A DNA stretch of 35,164 bases from an uncultured Clostridia bacterium. GTDB taxonomy: Bacteria > Bacillota > Clostridia > Christensenellales > Borkfalkiaceae. The stretch covers positions 1 through 35,164 of the forward strand of contig CALVST010000018.1 in NCBI GenBank assembly GCA_944359365.1. Reading direction: 5' to 3'. A program made the translations under genes and the position numbers. The notes under the pieces are model-generated. The model was not told where the DNA came from. It saw only the letters and a list, made by a program, of their open reading frames with translations, and made no database searches. Shown here one piece after another: positions 16,169 through 23,935 of this stretch; the stretch's first letter is position 1, and the number at the start of each line of letters is the position of its first letter.

Positions 16169-19100
16169 ATGAAAAGAAAACTATGGATATGGGTAGCGGC
16201 GGCTCTGCTGTGCCTTACCTGTACGGGATTAGCCGCATGCGGGGAAAAGACGCCGTCTACGGCAAATGTGGTGCTCGTGAATTTTACCGACACCGAAAGC
16301 AGTGCGGAAATAGGCACCGTTTATACTGTGGAAAATCCTGCGGTGCTCGACGAAGACGGCAACAGCTATCAGCCGGAATATGCCGTTTACGTCGGCACGG
16401 GCAACGAATCTGCTACGGTCATCGGCGGGCAGATCGAGTTGCGGGATCTTGCGGGGTATCGCATCGTGTATACGGTGGAACTGTCTGAAAACGACTCCCG
16501 TACCCGCACGCACCGCATTTCAGTGACCGACAGCGTGGATCCCGTAGTGCGCATCGCACAGCCGGCTTACGGCGTCGCGGGGCAGGAATATACCCTTCCC
16601 GAAGTAACCGTTTCAGACAATTCGGGCGCATCATGTACGGTCGAAGAAAAGCTGTATCTTGTAAACGGCGGTCAAAAGACGGAAGTAGCGTTTACGGACG
16701 GGCGGTTCACGCCCGCGGCGGGGGATTATTCTTATGAAGTTACGGCGACCGACGCTTCGGGAAATGCGGCGGGGGCTTCCGTAACGTTCAACATCGCCAC
16801 GCCCATGGCAGACTACGTTCTTGCCGATTTTGCCGACAGCGCGGATCTCATCACGACGGATTCGGTTTATGCGGCAAACGGCGCGCAGAAGGGTTGGGAA
16901 CAGACGTTTATGGACGCCGACGGAGTCGGATGGATGACGGGCGGCGATCAGCAATACAAGAATTTTGCGCTCCGTTTCGGCAGAACGCAGGCGGAAATGG
17001 AGGCTTATGAACAGGCGGGGTGGGCATATTTTGCGGTTCGGCTGTATATCGATGCGGAAGGCTCGTTCCAAATCATGAATTGGAATGTTCGATATTTGAA
17101 TGCAGACGGCACGACCACGCAGCAAAATCCCGTGCCCGGCAAACAGTGGGTTACCGTGTACCTTGCGCAGAGCGATATCGAAGGTGCGCGCGGCGACACA
17201 TATTGGCAGAACAGCGACTATACGGGTTCGGGTTCTGTGCTCGGATTGGATGCCTTTAACAGCAGTTGTCTGCGGGAAGAGGGCTTTACGATGTTTTGGG
17301 TGAGCGGCCCGCTCGCCGACGATACCCGCATTTATGTGGACGAAATGCGCCTTGTCAAATCTCCCGGTTATACGGTGCAGACGGATAAAAGCGAGTACTA
17401 CGACGGCGATACGGTTTCTTTTACGGTGAGTAATCCCAACGATGCGGCATATACGATGACGGTAACGGGGCCCGAGGGCGAAGTTGCGTGCAGCGGCAAT
17501 TCCTTCGTGGCGGATGTTCCCGGAAAGTATACGATATCCCTTGTCAGTACCGACAGCGAATATGTCGGCAGATATACTTTGCATATCGAAGTCAAGGCGC
17601 GCTTTACGGTCGCGGTCGACGCTCTTGCGGATTGTATCGTCGGCGACACGGTAACGCTTCCCGCGGCGATCGTAAAGAACGCGGCGGGCGAACAGGTACC
17701 CGACGCGCAAGTCACCGTAACGGTTACATGCGCTGGGAAAGAAGTGCAGCCTGAAGATGGCAGTTTTGTGGCGGAAACGGGCGGCGAATATCTTGTCGTA
17801 TATTCTTATACGGCGCAAGACAAAGTATATAGCACACAATTTACCTTTACCGCGGAACGCGAAAATTTTTATACCTCTTTTGAAACGCAGGAAGAATTTG
17901 CGGACGCGTCGAATGCCGAACGCAGCGGCGAACAGCAATACAGCCGGGAGTACAGCGCCAAATTCAATCTGCCGCAAGAGGGCGCGGCGTTGTATAGCTT
18001 TTCACAGCCCGTCAAACAGAATATCGTAAAGATCGGTCTGTATATTTACGTTACGGAACAGACAGATGCCGAGTTTGTCTACAATATAGGCGCATATCAA
18101 TACGGCGGCGGCAGCGCGGCTCCCGTTTCCGTATCTGCGGAGGAATATTCCGTGCCCGTTTCGCTTGCAGCGGGATGGAATTATTATGAGTTCGCGGCGG
18201 AAGATGTGCGCGGTATGCTTCTCGGAGGGCTGGTTTCGTTCGGTTTCAAGGGTGCCGCGGGCACCGCGATCTACGCCGATGACTTGTATTTCCTCTCTTC
18301 GGATATAACGTTCGAAAACGCTGCGGATGCGGGGCTTACATGGGACGGCCATGTTACCGCATTGCAGAGCGATGAGCAGGCACACAGCGGAAAGTATTCC
18401 GTACGGGCAGACGTTGCGCCGAACACGGGCGTATATTTTGTCTGGCATCAGTCGCCTATCAAGGTGCAGAATGCGGAAAAGGTCGGGCTTTGGATCTATA
18501 ACGGCGGGAAAGAATTCGACTGCTATTTCTCCTATATGATCCCCGAATATGTAAATTCGGAGGGGCAAACTGTCGGAGCGTCGCAGGACGTAAACCAACC
18601 TTTTGTGTTAAAAGCAGGCGGTTGGCATTATTATCAATTCGACGTGAACGATGTTGAAGGCGTAGCGACTGCGGGCATCATCGAAATGATGCTTTGGTCG
18701 GGTTCCTCCGCCGCCGGCACCGTGTATGTAGACGATATCACGTTTACCGATGTAGATTTGACTTTTGAAGCCGACGACGATCACAGCGCGGCGTGGGATA
18801 CGCGCGCGGTGGCGTTAAAGAGCGATCAAAACGCGCTGAGCGGCGAATACTCCGCGGAAGTGCCCTGCACGCAGAACGGCATGGTCTATTTCGTGTGGCA
18901 TCAATCGCCCAAAAAAGCACAGGCGGAGAAAATCGCTATGTGGATCTATAACGGCGGCAATGCGTTTACCTGTTCGTTCAGCCTGAATATCGGCGCATAT
19001 ACGAACGGAGAAGGGGAACCCGTGTCATCTGCAACGGATATGAACATACCGATAAACGGTCATATCGTGCAGGGATGGGGCTATTATGAGTTCACCATAA

Positions 19101-19204
19101 CCGATACCGAAGGGTTGGCGCTCGGCGGGGTGATACAGTTGGGCTTTTGGTCGGGCGCTGCGAATGCCGGTACGATCTATGTGGACAATATCTCGTTTAT
19201 TTGA
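16169..19204 (+). CDS. large multi-domain lipoprotein with Ig-like and repeated binding modules
   Basis: 1011 residues. The signal MKRKLWIWVAAALLCLTCTG ends in lipobox LAAC. The mature chain appears built only of beta domains: Ig-like domains at about 30-115 and 120-205 (the second ends ATDASGNAAGASVTF), a jelly-roll at about 210-395 starting VLADFADSADL, two further Ig-like domains at about 395-565, and three jelly-roll modules at 567-711, 712-862 and 863-1011. The last two are close copies, sharing VYFVWHQSP or a near match, WIYNGG, and a final TVYVDDITF or TIYVDNISF strand. AAGGAGGG precedes the start. Last gene of the cluster. No catalytic motif seen; a surface glycan-binding or scaffold role is inferred. 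Confidence 0.78.
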   Translation: MKRKLWIWVAAALLCLTCTGLAACGEKTPSTANVVLVNFTDTESSAEIGTVYTVENPAVLDEDGNSYQPEYAVYVGTGNESATVIGGQIELRDLAGYRIVYTVELSENDSRTRTHRISVTDSVDPVVRIAQPAYGVAGQEYTLPEVTVSDNSGASCTVEEKLYLVNGGQKTEVAFTDGRFTPAAGDYSYEVTATDASGNAAGASVTFNIATPMADYVLADFADSADLITTDSVYAANGAQKGWEQTFMDADGVGWMTGGDQQYKNFALRFGRTQAEMEAYEQAGWAYFAVRLYIDAEGSFQIMNWNVRYLNADGTTTQQNPVPGKQWVTVYLAQSDIEGARGDTYWQNSDYTGSGSVLGLDAFNSSCLREEGFTMFWVSGPLADDTRIYVDEMRLVKSPGYTVQTDKSEYYDGDTVSFTVSNPNDAAYTMTVTGPEGEVACSGNSFVADVPGKYTISLVSTDSEYVGRYTLHIEVKARFTVAVDALADCIVGDTVTLPAAIVKNAAGEQVPDAQVTVTVTCAGKEVQPEDGSFVAETGGEYLVVYSYTAQDKVYSTQFTFTAERENFYTSFETQEEFADASNAERSGEQQYSREYSAKFNLPQEGAALYSFSQPVKQNIVKIGLYIYVTEQTDAEFVYNIGAYQYGGGSAAPVSVSAEEYSVPVSLAAGWNYYEFAAEDVRGMLLGGLVSFGFKGAAGTAIYADDLYFLSSDITFENAADAGLTWDGHVTALQSDEQAHSGKYSVRADVAPNTGVYFVWHQSPIKVQNAEKVGLWIYNGGKEFDCYFSYMIPEYVNSEGQTVGASQDVNQPFVLKAGGWHYYQFDVNDVEGVATAGIIEMMLWSGSSAAGTVYVDDITFTDVDLTFEADDDHSAAWDTRAVALKSDQNALSGEYSAEVPCTQNGMVYFVWHQSPKKAQAEKIAMWIYNGGNAFTCSFSLNIGAYTNGEGEPVSSATDMNIPINGHIVQGWGYYEFTITDTEGLALGGVIQLGFWSGAANAGTIYVDNISFI
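17867..19201 (+). repeat. three tandem jelly-roll modules inside the last lipoprotein
   Basis: Module boundaries at about 17867, 18302 and 18755 give units of 435-453 bases. The second and third share AVALKSD or TALQSDE, SGEYS or SGKYS, VWHQSP, WIYNGG, a WSG motif and the last strand; the first is more diverged. This points to internal duplication, the last copy being the most recent. Confidence 0.65.
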
Positions 19205-19243
19205 GTGAGAGAGGGCATCGAAGGATGCCGCCTTTCGATAGGA

Positions 19244-19275
19244 AGGAACGCCTTTTTCAGAGGCGTTCCTTTTTA
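19244..19275 (+). terminator. rho-independent terminator of the glycan cluster
   Basis: A 10 bp stem (19244-19253 with 19261-19270) with a seven-base loop is followed by TTTTTAT. A second small hairpin, GGCATC/GATGCC, lies just upstream at 19213-19228. Confidence 0.85.
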
Positions 19276-19309
19276 TGTACAAAAATTTATAAATTCTGCG
19301 TTCATATGC

Positions 19310-19337
19310 TTGACAAACTGCGCATAGTGTATATAAT
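19310..19337 (+). promoter_or_regulatory. sigma-A promoter of the GntR/ABC operon
   Basis: TTGACA at 19310-19315, a 16 bp spacer and TATAAT at 19332-19337, 33 bases before the GntR start codon. The -10 box is covered by a palindrome. Confidence 0.8.
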
Positions 19338-19348
19338 GTATATATACA
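19328..19348 (+). promoter_or_regulatory. candidate operator for the YtrA-type GntR regulator
   Basis: TGTATATA (19328-19335) and TATATACA (19341-19348) form a perfect 8 bp inverted repeat around five bases, overlapping the -10 box. A dimeric GntR protein bound here would block transcription of its own operon. The placement is seen; the binding is inferred. Confidence 0.6.
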
Positions 19349-19370
19349 GTTGATACAAACGGAGGGCGAA

Positions 19371-19745
19371 ATGAATGTGATCGTAAGCAATGCGAGCGAT
19401 AAGCCCATTTACGAACAGATATACAGCCAGATCAAAGGGGCGATACTGCGCGGCGAGGCAAAGGAAGGGGACGCGCTCCCTTCCATCCGCGCCTTGGCGA
19501 AGGAGCTTCGCATCAGCGTCATCACGACCAAGCGCGCCTTTGACGATCTGGAGCGAGACGGGTTTATCTGTTCGGTGCAGGGAAAGGGGAGTTTTGTCGC
19601 CGCGAGGAACAAAGAACTGATCCGCGAAGAGCACCTCAAGCAGGCGGAAGAAAAGTTTGCCGAGGGCTTGGAACTTGCAAGAACGGGCGGCGCGTCTGAC
19701 GAAGAGATCGAAGAGATGTTCCGCCTCATCATGAAAGGAGAATGA
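19371..19745 (+). CDS. GntR family regulator, YtrA subfamily
   Basis: 124 residues from the ATG at 19371, which has GGAGGGCGAA directly upstream; a TTG at 19350 in the same frame lacks a ribosome site. Residues about 8-76 form the GntR winged helix: PIYEQIYSQIKGAILRGE, LPSIRALAKELRISVITTKR and the wing GFICSVQGKGSFV. Only about 45 residues follow, a short helical tail that dimerises, which is the mark of the YtrA subfamily. Its stop codon is just before the ABC ATPase start. Members usually repress their own ABC operon and respond to cell-envelope stress or antibiotics; that inducer is not shown here. Confidence 0.92.
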   Translation: MNVIVSNASDKPIYEQIYSQIKGAILRGEAKEGDALPSIRALAKELRISVITTKRAFDDLERDGFICSVQGKGSFVAARNKELIREEHLKQAEEKFAEGLELARTGGASDEEIEEMFRLIMKGE

Positions 19746-19747
19746 GC

Positions 19748-20593
19748 ATGAACAATATCAGCGTGCGGGGCATGACGAAAAAATTCAATGACTTTACGCT
19801 CGGCGGGGTTAGTTTCGACGTCCCCGCGGGCAGCGTCGTCGGGTTCATCGGCGAGAACGGCGCGGGCAAAAGTACGACCATAAAGGGCATCCTCGGGCTG
19901 ATCGCGCCGAACGGCGGCGGGGCGTATGTGTTCGGAAAACCTGCGGCGTCCCTTTCAAAAGAGGACAAAAACAGGATCGGCGCCGTGCTCGGGGAAAATT
20001 GTTTGCCCGAAAATCTGACGCTGAAAGAGGTGAGCGTCGTGATGAAACATATCTTCACCGCGTGGCAGGATTCCGCATTTTTCGCCTTTGCCGACAGGTT
20101 TGCGCTGCCGCGCGACAAAAAGATACGCGAATTTTCCCGCGGCATGCAGCAGAAGGCGGCGCTCGCGGTCGCCCTGTCGCACGGGGCGGAGCTGCTCATA
20201 CTCGACGAGCCTACTTCGGGGCTGGATCCCGTTGCGAGGGACGAGATCCTCGATATACTGTACGACTTTATGCAGGATGAAAGGCATTCGGTGCTGATAT
20301 CCTCGCACATCGTTTCAGACCTTGAAAAGCTGTGCGATTATATCGTTTTTATCCACGGAGGCAAGATCGTTTTCGCGGAAGAAAAGGACTCGCTGAAAGA
20401 AAAGTATGCCTTGTTCCGCGGTTCGGCGGAAGAGCTTGCCGCTTTGGGGCGAAACGCCGTTGCCGCGTATATGCGCGGCGATTTCGGCATGAGCGCGCTC
20501 GTATACCGCGGCGAAGTGCCCGCGGGCACGCCGCTCGAGCGGGCGGGCATAGAAGATATCATGCTTTATTATGCGAGGGGTGAAAGGGTATGA
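19748..20593 (+). CDS. ABC transporter ATP-binding protein (YtrB-like)
   Basis: 281 residues from the ATG at 19748, which lies seven bases after AGGAG; an ATG at 19742 overlapping the gntR stop is too close to it. Walker A GENGAGKST is at 35-43, the signature FSRGMQQK at 129-136, Walker B LLILDEP at 149-155 and the H-loop SSHIVSD at 185-191. The Q-loop region reads AVLGENCLPENLT and lacks the usual glutamine, which is odd. It should form the cytoplasmic motor for the permease encoded next, with which it shares an ATGA overlap. Such YtrB/BcrA-type systems export or sense lipids or peptides; the substrate is unknown. Confidence 0.93.
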   Translation: MNNISVRGMTKKFNDFTLGGVSFDVPAGSVVGFIGENGAGKSTTIKGILGLIAPNGGGAYVFGKPAASLSKEDKNRIGAVLGENCLPENLTLKEVSVVMKHIFTAWQDSAFFAFADRFALPRDKKIREFSRGMQQKAALAVALSHGAELLILDEPTSGLDPVARDEILDILYDFMQDERHSVLISSHIVSDLEKLCDYIVFIHGGKIVFAEEKDSLKEKYALFRGSAEELAALGRNAVAAYMRGDFGMSALVYRGEVPAGTPLERAGIEDIMLYYARGERV

Positions 20594-21195
20594 AGGGAAC
20601 TTTTTTGAAGGACATCATGAACCTGAAAGGGCAGATGCTCTATTATGCGTTCGTCATCGTCTTTTTTTTCGCGGTCGGGGCGATCACGGGCAACATTTAT
20701 TTTTATGCAGGCGTTTCCATATTCTGCGGCGTCGTCGCGCCCCTCTCTGCGATCGCCTATGACGAAAAGGACAATTGGGACAAATTTGCCCTCGCGTCCG
20801 GTGTTTCCCGCAAAGAGCTGGCGTTCTCGCGCTATGCGTTGGGATTGTCGCTCTTTGTGCCCGTGTGGGCGCTTTCATTCGTGTTTTTTGCCATTCCCTC
20901 CTTCCGGACGGCGGAAAACCTGTACACCGTGCTCACGTTCGGCGGATTGGGGCTCGCGGTGATGGACGCAGTGCTGCCCCTCGTATTCAAATTGGGCGTG
21001 GAAAAGGCGCGCACGGTCTACATCGTGCTTGTCGTCGCCGTCATGGCGTTTTGCGTGGGCGCCGCATCCTTGATAGGGCTTGCGGGCGGGTATGTGCCGC
21101 TCGTCGCCTGCGCGGCGGCTTTGGCGGTCGGAGTCATTGGCCTGCCCGTTTCCGCAGCGGTTTCGCTTTCCGTTTATAAATATAAGGATTTTTAA
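20590..21195 (+). CDS. ABC-2 type transporter permease
   Basis: 201 residues with about six hydrophobic segments, including MLYYAFVIVFFFAVGAITG, FVPVWALSFVFFAIP, TVYIVLVVAVMAFCVGAA and a C-terminal LAVGVIGLPVSAAVSLSVY. The motif AIAYDEKDNWDKFALASGVS after the second segment is typical of the small ABC2_membrane_5 group that accompanies GntR/YtrB-like ATPases. The start overlaps the ATPase stop (ATGA), so translation is coupled. It would form the membrane part of the transporter. Confidence 0.88.
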   Translation: MKGTFLKDIMNLKGQMLYYAFVIVFFFAVGAITGNIYFYAGVSIFCGVVAPLSAIAYDEKDNWDKFALASGVSRKELAFSRYALGLSLFVPVWALSFVFFAIPSFRTAENLYTVLTFGGLGLAVMDAVLPLVFKLGVEKARTVYIVLVVAVMAFCVGAASLIGLAGGYVPLVACAAALAVGVIGLPVSAAVSLSVYKYKDF

Positions 21196-21208
21196 CGGTA
21201 ATATCATG

Positions 21209-21239
21209 AAAAGCCCCCGCATTGCGGGGGCTTTTCTTA
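21209..21239 (+). terminator. rho-independent terminator of the GntR/ABC operon
   Basis: A 12 bp stem AAAAGCCCCCGC/GCGGGGGCTTTT with a three-base loop is followed by CTTAT, directly after the permease gene. Confidence 0.88.
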
Positions 21240-21246
21240 TAAGCGC

Positions 21247-21275
21247 TTTACAAAAGGAAGATTCCGTGATAGAAT
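21247..21275 (+). promoter_or_regulatory. sigma-A promoter of the EFR1-type gene
   Basis: TTTACA (21247-21252), a 17 bp spacer and TAGAAT (21270-21275), 27 bases before the start codon. Confidence 0.6.
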
Positions 21276-21302
21276 AAGAGATGCAGATATCGGGAGGGCG
21301 AT

Positions 21303-22082
21303 ATGCGGCTCACGCTCATGTATTTCAGTCCGACGCACACCACGAAAAAGGTGGTAAGCGCCGTCGGAAAGGTGTTTTTTGAAAAACTTCTGTGCGAAAC
21401 GCGCATTGCGGATATCACATCGCTTGCGGCGCGCATGCGGGAGTATGCGTTCGGAAAAGACGACGTTCTCATTTTCGGCGCGCCCGTTTACGGCGGCAGG
21501 GTGCCGCCGCTGTTGCTGCCTTTCCTTGCAAAATTGCGGGGCGGCGGCGCGCGCGCCGTCGCATTGTCCGTATACGGCAACCGCGACTATGACGACGCGC
21601 TTGCGGAAACGTGCGGCCTGTTGGAAAAATCCGGTTTTACCGTATGCGCGGCGGCAGCGTTCATAGGCGAACATTCCTATTCCTGCGAAGTGGGGCGCGG
21701 CAGGCCCGATGCGGAAGACATTCTCGCCGCATCGACTTTTGCGCTCGCCGCGCTCGAAAAAACGGCTACGGGCGCGAAAATAAACAAAAAAGTACGCGGC
21801 GGCTTTCCTTATAAGGAATACAGCCCTTTCATGACGGCGGCAAAGCGTATGCCCGCCGTAGACGCGGAAAAGTGTTCGCATTGCGGGGCGTGTATATCCG
21901 TATGCCCCGTGTGCAATATCGCGGCGGATCTTTCCGATCAGGGAAGGTGCATCGCCTGTGCGGCTTGCGTTAAATTTTGTGCGCGCGGCGCACGCGCGTT
22001 TATAGAGCAGGGTGTGCTCGCCGCAAAGGAAAAACTGGAAAAAAACTGCACGGCGCGGCGCACGCCCGAATTTTTTATCTGA
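21303..22082 (+). CDS. EFR1-type flavodoxin/ferredoxin fusion protein
   Basis: 259 residues. The N-terminal 165 residues are a flavodoxin-like domain: LMYFSPTHTTKK as the phosphate-binding loop and VLIFGAPVYGGRVPP. The C-terminal part holds two 4Fe-4S motifs: C191, C194, C197, C201 (CSHCGACISVCP) and C216, C219, C222, C226 (CIACAACVKFCARG). The second lacks the usual proline after the last cysteine. EFR1-family proteins are presumed electron carriers in anaerobic clostridia; partners are unknown. GGGAGGGCGAT precedes the start. The alarmone synthetase gene begins 11 bases after its stop, so they are probably co-transcribed. Confidence 0.9.
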   Translation: MRLTLMYFSPTHTTKKVVSAVGKVFFEKLLCETRIADITSLAARMREYAFGKDDVLIFGAPVYGGRVPPLLLPFLAKLRGGGARAVALSVYGNRDYDDALAETCGLLEKSGFTVCAAAAFIGEHSYSCEVGRGRPDAEDILAASTFALAALEKTATGAKINKKVRGGFPYKEYSPFMTAAKRMPAVDAEKCSHCGACISVCPVCNIAADLSDQGRCIACAACVKFCARGARAFIEQGVLAAKEKLEKNCTARRTPEFFI

Positions 22083-22093
22083 CGGGGGGTATC

Positions 22094-22816
22094 ATGAACG
22101 AAAGCGAAAACGGACTTATCGGGGAATTTTTGAACGGCGACGGCAATACCATGGAACAGGTCAGCCGCTTTATGGGGCTGATGACGCGTTACGACTGCGC
22201 CATACGCGAAGTGCGCACCAAATTCGAGGTGCTCAACGAAGAGCTTTCGTATAAAGCGGGGCGCAATCCGATAGAGAGCATCACTTCGCGCGTGAAAAAG
22301 CCGGTGTCTATCGTCGGCAAACTCAAAAGGCTCGGAAAGCCCGTCACCATAGATGCGATTTCCGAATACCTGAACGACGTTGCGGGGATACGCGTCGTAT
22401 GCTCGTTTATAGACGACATTTACAAGGTGGCGGAAATGCTTGCCGGGCAGGACGATATCACCGTACTGCAAATAAAGGACTACATCCGTAAGCCCAAGCC
22501 CAACGGGTACAGAAGTTATCATATGATCGTGGAAGTTCCCGTTTTCTTTTCGGAAGGCAAACAGATGATGCGCGTCGAAATACAGCTGCGCACCGTGGCG
22601 ATGGACTTTTGGGCAAGCCTCGAACATCAGATGAAATATAAAAAGGAGAGCGCCGACCGCCCCGAGATCGCGGCAGAACTGAAAAGTTGCGCGGAAACGA
22701 TCGCCGCGACGGACGCGCGCATGCTCGGTATCCGTAAGCGCATCGAAAGCCTCGAAAAGCAGACGGAAGAGGAAAAGGCGCTCAATTCCGCGGTATCGCC
22801 TTTCACCCTTTTTTGA
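22094..22816 (+). CDS. small alarmone synthetase (RelQ/YjbM-type GTP pyrophosphokinase)
   Basis: 240 residues from the ATG at 22094, which has a GGGGGG run upstream; the frame extends into the previous gene without a ribosome site. The RelA/SpoT synthetase domain spans about 35-190: EYLNDVAGIRVVC at 91-103, the substrate loop KDYIRKPKPNGYRSYH at 128-143 and VEIQLRTVAMDFWASLEHQM at 161-180. There is no hydrolase, TGS or ACT domain, so it is a stand-alone synthetase that transfers pyrophosphate from ATP to GDP or GTP to make (p)ppGpp. A charged C-terminal helix (about 190-230) fits the tetramer-forming tail of RelQ. It is slightly longer than typical members. Confidence 0.92.
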   Translation: MNESENGLIGEFLNGDGNTMEQVSRFMGLMTRYDCAIREVRTKFEVLNEELSYKAGRNPIESITSRVKKPVSIVGKLKRLGKPVTIDAISEYLNDVAGIRVVCSFIDDIYKVAEMLAGQDDITVLQIKDYIRKPKPNGYRSYHMIVEVPVFFSEGKQMMRVEIQLRTVAMDFWASLEHQMKYKKESADRPEIAAELKSCAETIAATDARMLGIRKRIESLEKQTEEEKALNSAVSPFTLF

Positions 22817-22867
22817 CGTTATCCGCGCGGATGCGGGAAAAAGTATGCGAAAAATTCCGCGCAGGTC

Positions 22868-22896
22868 TTGCATTTGCGATATTTTTGTACTATAAT
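22868..22896 (+). promoter_or_regulatory. sigma-A promoter
   Basis: TTGCAT (22868-22873), a 17 bp spacer and perfect TATAAT (22891-22896), upstream of the 302-residue gene. It shows that this gene has its own promoter besides possible read-through. Confidence 0.7.
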
Positions 22897-22948
22897 AATG
22901 TAGGAAGGTTTGCGTGTGCGCAAACGAAAAGAGAGGAGCGAAAGAGTG

Positions 22949-23857
22949 ATGGCAGGCGAGAATCTGTCCGCCGTGGCGGACGAGGAGTTTTTTGCAAGGC
23001 AGAGAACGCTCGACGTTGAAAAATGGCTGAAAAGCGAGCGTGCGGGCAGGGACCTTTGCGGTTCGATGGCGTACTGCGTATTCTGCGTCAAGGCGGAAAC
23101 GCACCCCTGCGCCAAAGCGGAATTCCGTTATAAGATGCGTGCGGCGCTCCGGGAGATAGAGGCGGATGCCGTCGCGGCAGACGCGGCGCCCGAACAGTCT
23201 GCGCCGGACGAAAATACGCAAAACGCGCTGCGAGAGGAATGCGCCGAAGAGATCATAGACGAGGTGCTCGCCGACGAAAGCGCGGGCAAAGAAGTTGCGC
23301 CCGAACGCGCGGCGGAAGAGATCATGCAAGACGGGAGCGACAAGGGCAAAAGCGCGCTTCCCGAAGGCTATGAAGAGGTGATACGGCTGCGCCGTTCCTT
23401 CAAATCCAAACTCATACAGAACGCGCAGGCGCAGGATCGCTATACCGAGCTGAAAAACGCGCTTGCGGGGATATCCGGCATCAAATCGCGGCTGTGCCAG
23501 GGATGCGAAAATTTTCGCATCGGCAGAAAAAAGATCGCAAAAATGAATATCGGCGGCAAAACGCTCGTATTGTACCTTGCGCTCGATCCCGCCGAATACG
23601 AGGATACGAAGTACCGCTTTTCCGACGTTTCCGAAAAAAAGACGTACGCCGAAACGCCGATGAAGCTGCGCATCACGAGCGACAGGGCGCTCAGGCACGC
23701 AAAGGAGCTGATCGAGGCGCTCGCGGTAAAGTTGGACGCGGCAAACGTCGGTTATGTCTATATGGACTACCATTTCCCTTACAAGACGGATGAACAGCTC
23801 ATCGCGAAGGGGTTGATCAAACCGTATAAAGCGATCGTGAAAAAGAGAGAAAAATAG
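22949..23857 (+). CDS. conserved-type protein of unknown function, 302 aa
   Basis: The start is set at the ATG at 22949; GTG at 22946 is an equal candidate since GAGAGGAG lies 7-10 bases upstream of the two. The protein has three parts. Residues 1-75 carry a cysteine group (LCGSMAYCVFCVKAETHPC) that could bind metal. Residues 75-140 are an acidic, alanine-rich, probably disordered linker. The C-terminal 160 residues form a compact domain with RLRRSFKSKLIQNAQ, a further cysteine pair in LCQGCENFRIGRKKIA, LVLYLALDPAEYEDTKYRF and MKLRITSDRALRHAKELI. I have the impression that this C-terminal domain recurs in clostridial proteins, but I know no assigned function. Confidence 0.85.
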   Translation: MAGENLSAVADEEFFARQRTLDVEKWLKSERAGRDLCGSMAYCVFCVKAETHPCAKAEFRYKMRAALREIEADAVAADAAPEQSAPDENTQNALREECAEEIIDEVLADESAGKEVAPERAAEEIMQDGSDKGKSALPEGYEEVIRLRRSFKSKLIQNAQAQDRYTELKNALAGISGIKSRLCQGCENFRIGRKKIAKMNIGGKTLVLYLALDPAEYEDTKYRFSDVSEKKTYAETPMKLRITSDRALRHAKELIEALAVKLDAANVGYVYMDYHFPYKTDEQLIAKGLIKPYKAIVKKREK

Positions 23858-23860
23858 CAT

Positions 23861-23902
23861 AAAGACGCGTGCCCCGCAAATGTTTGCGGGGCACGCGTCT
23901 TT
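23861..23902. terminator. bidirectional terminator with a perfect 20 bp stem
   Basis: Positions 23861-23880 pair perfectly with 23883-23902 across only two unpaired bases. The ends are A and T rich, and the element lies between the convergent 302-residue gene and mgtE, serving both. Confidence 0.9.
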
Positions 23903-23935
23903 ATTGGCATTGGATTTGTTTTCCGTAAAATACCG

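Noticed and set aside
16631..17977. 448-residue minus-strand open frame inside the large lipoprotein gene
   Set aside because: It lies fully within a well-supported lipoprotein gene and its translation is rich in Arg and Ile without domain pattern, as expected for a shadow frame.
22817..22867. Possible terminator after the alarmone synthetase gene
   Set aside because: Only a short ATCCGCGCGGAT palindrome is present with no T-run, so I do not call a terminator.
21938..23860. 640-residue open frame on the minus strand opposite the alarmone synthetase and the 302-residue protein
   Set aside because: It is antisense to two genes with clear domains, ribosome sites and promoters, crosses their intergenic promoter, and its translation has no recognisable motif.
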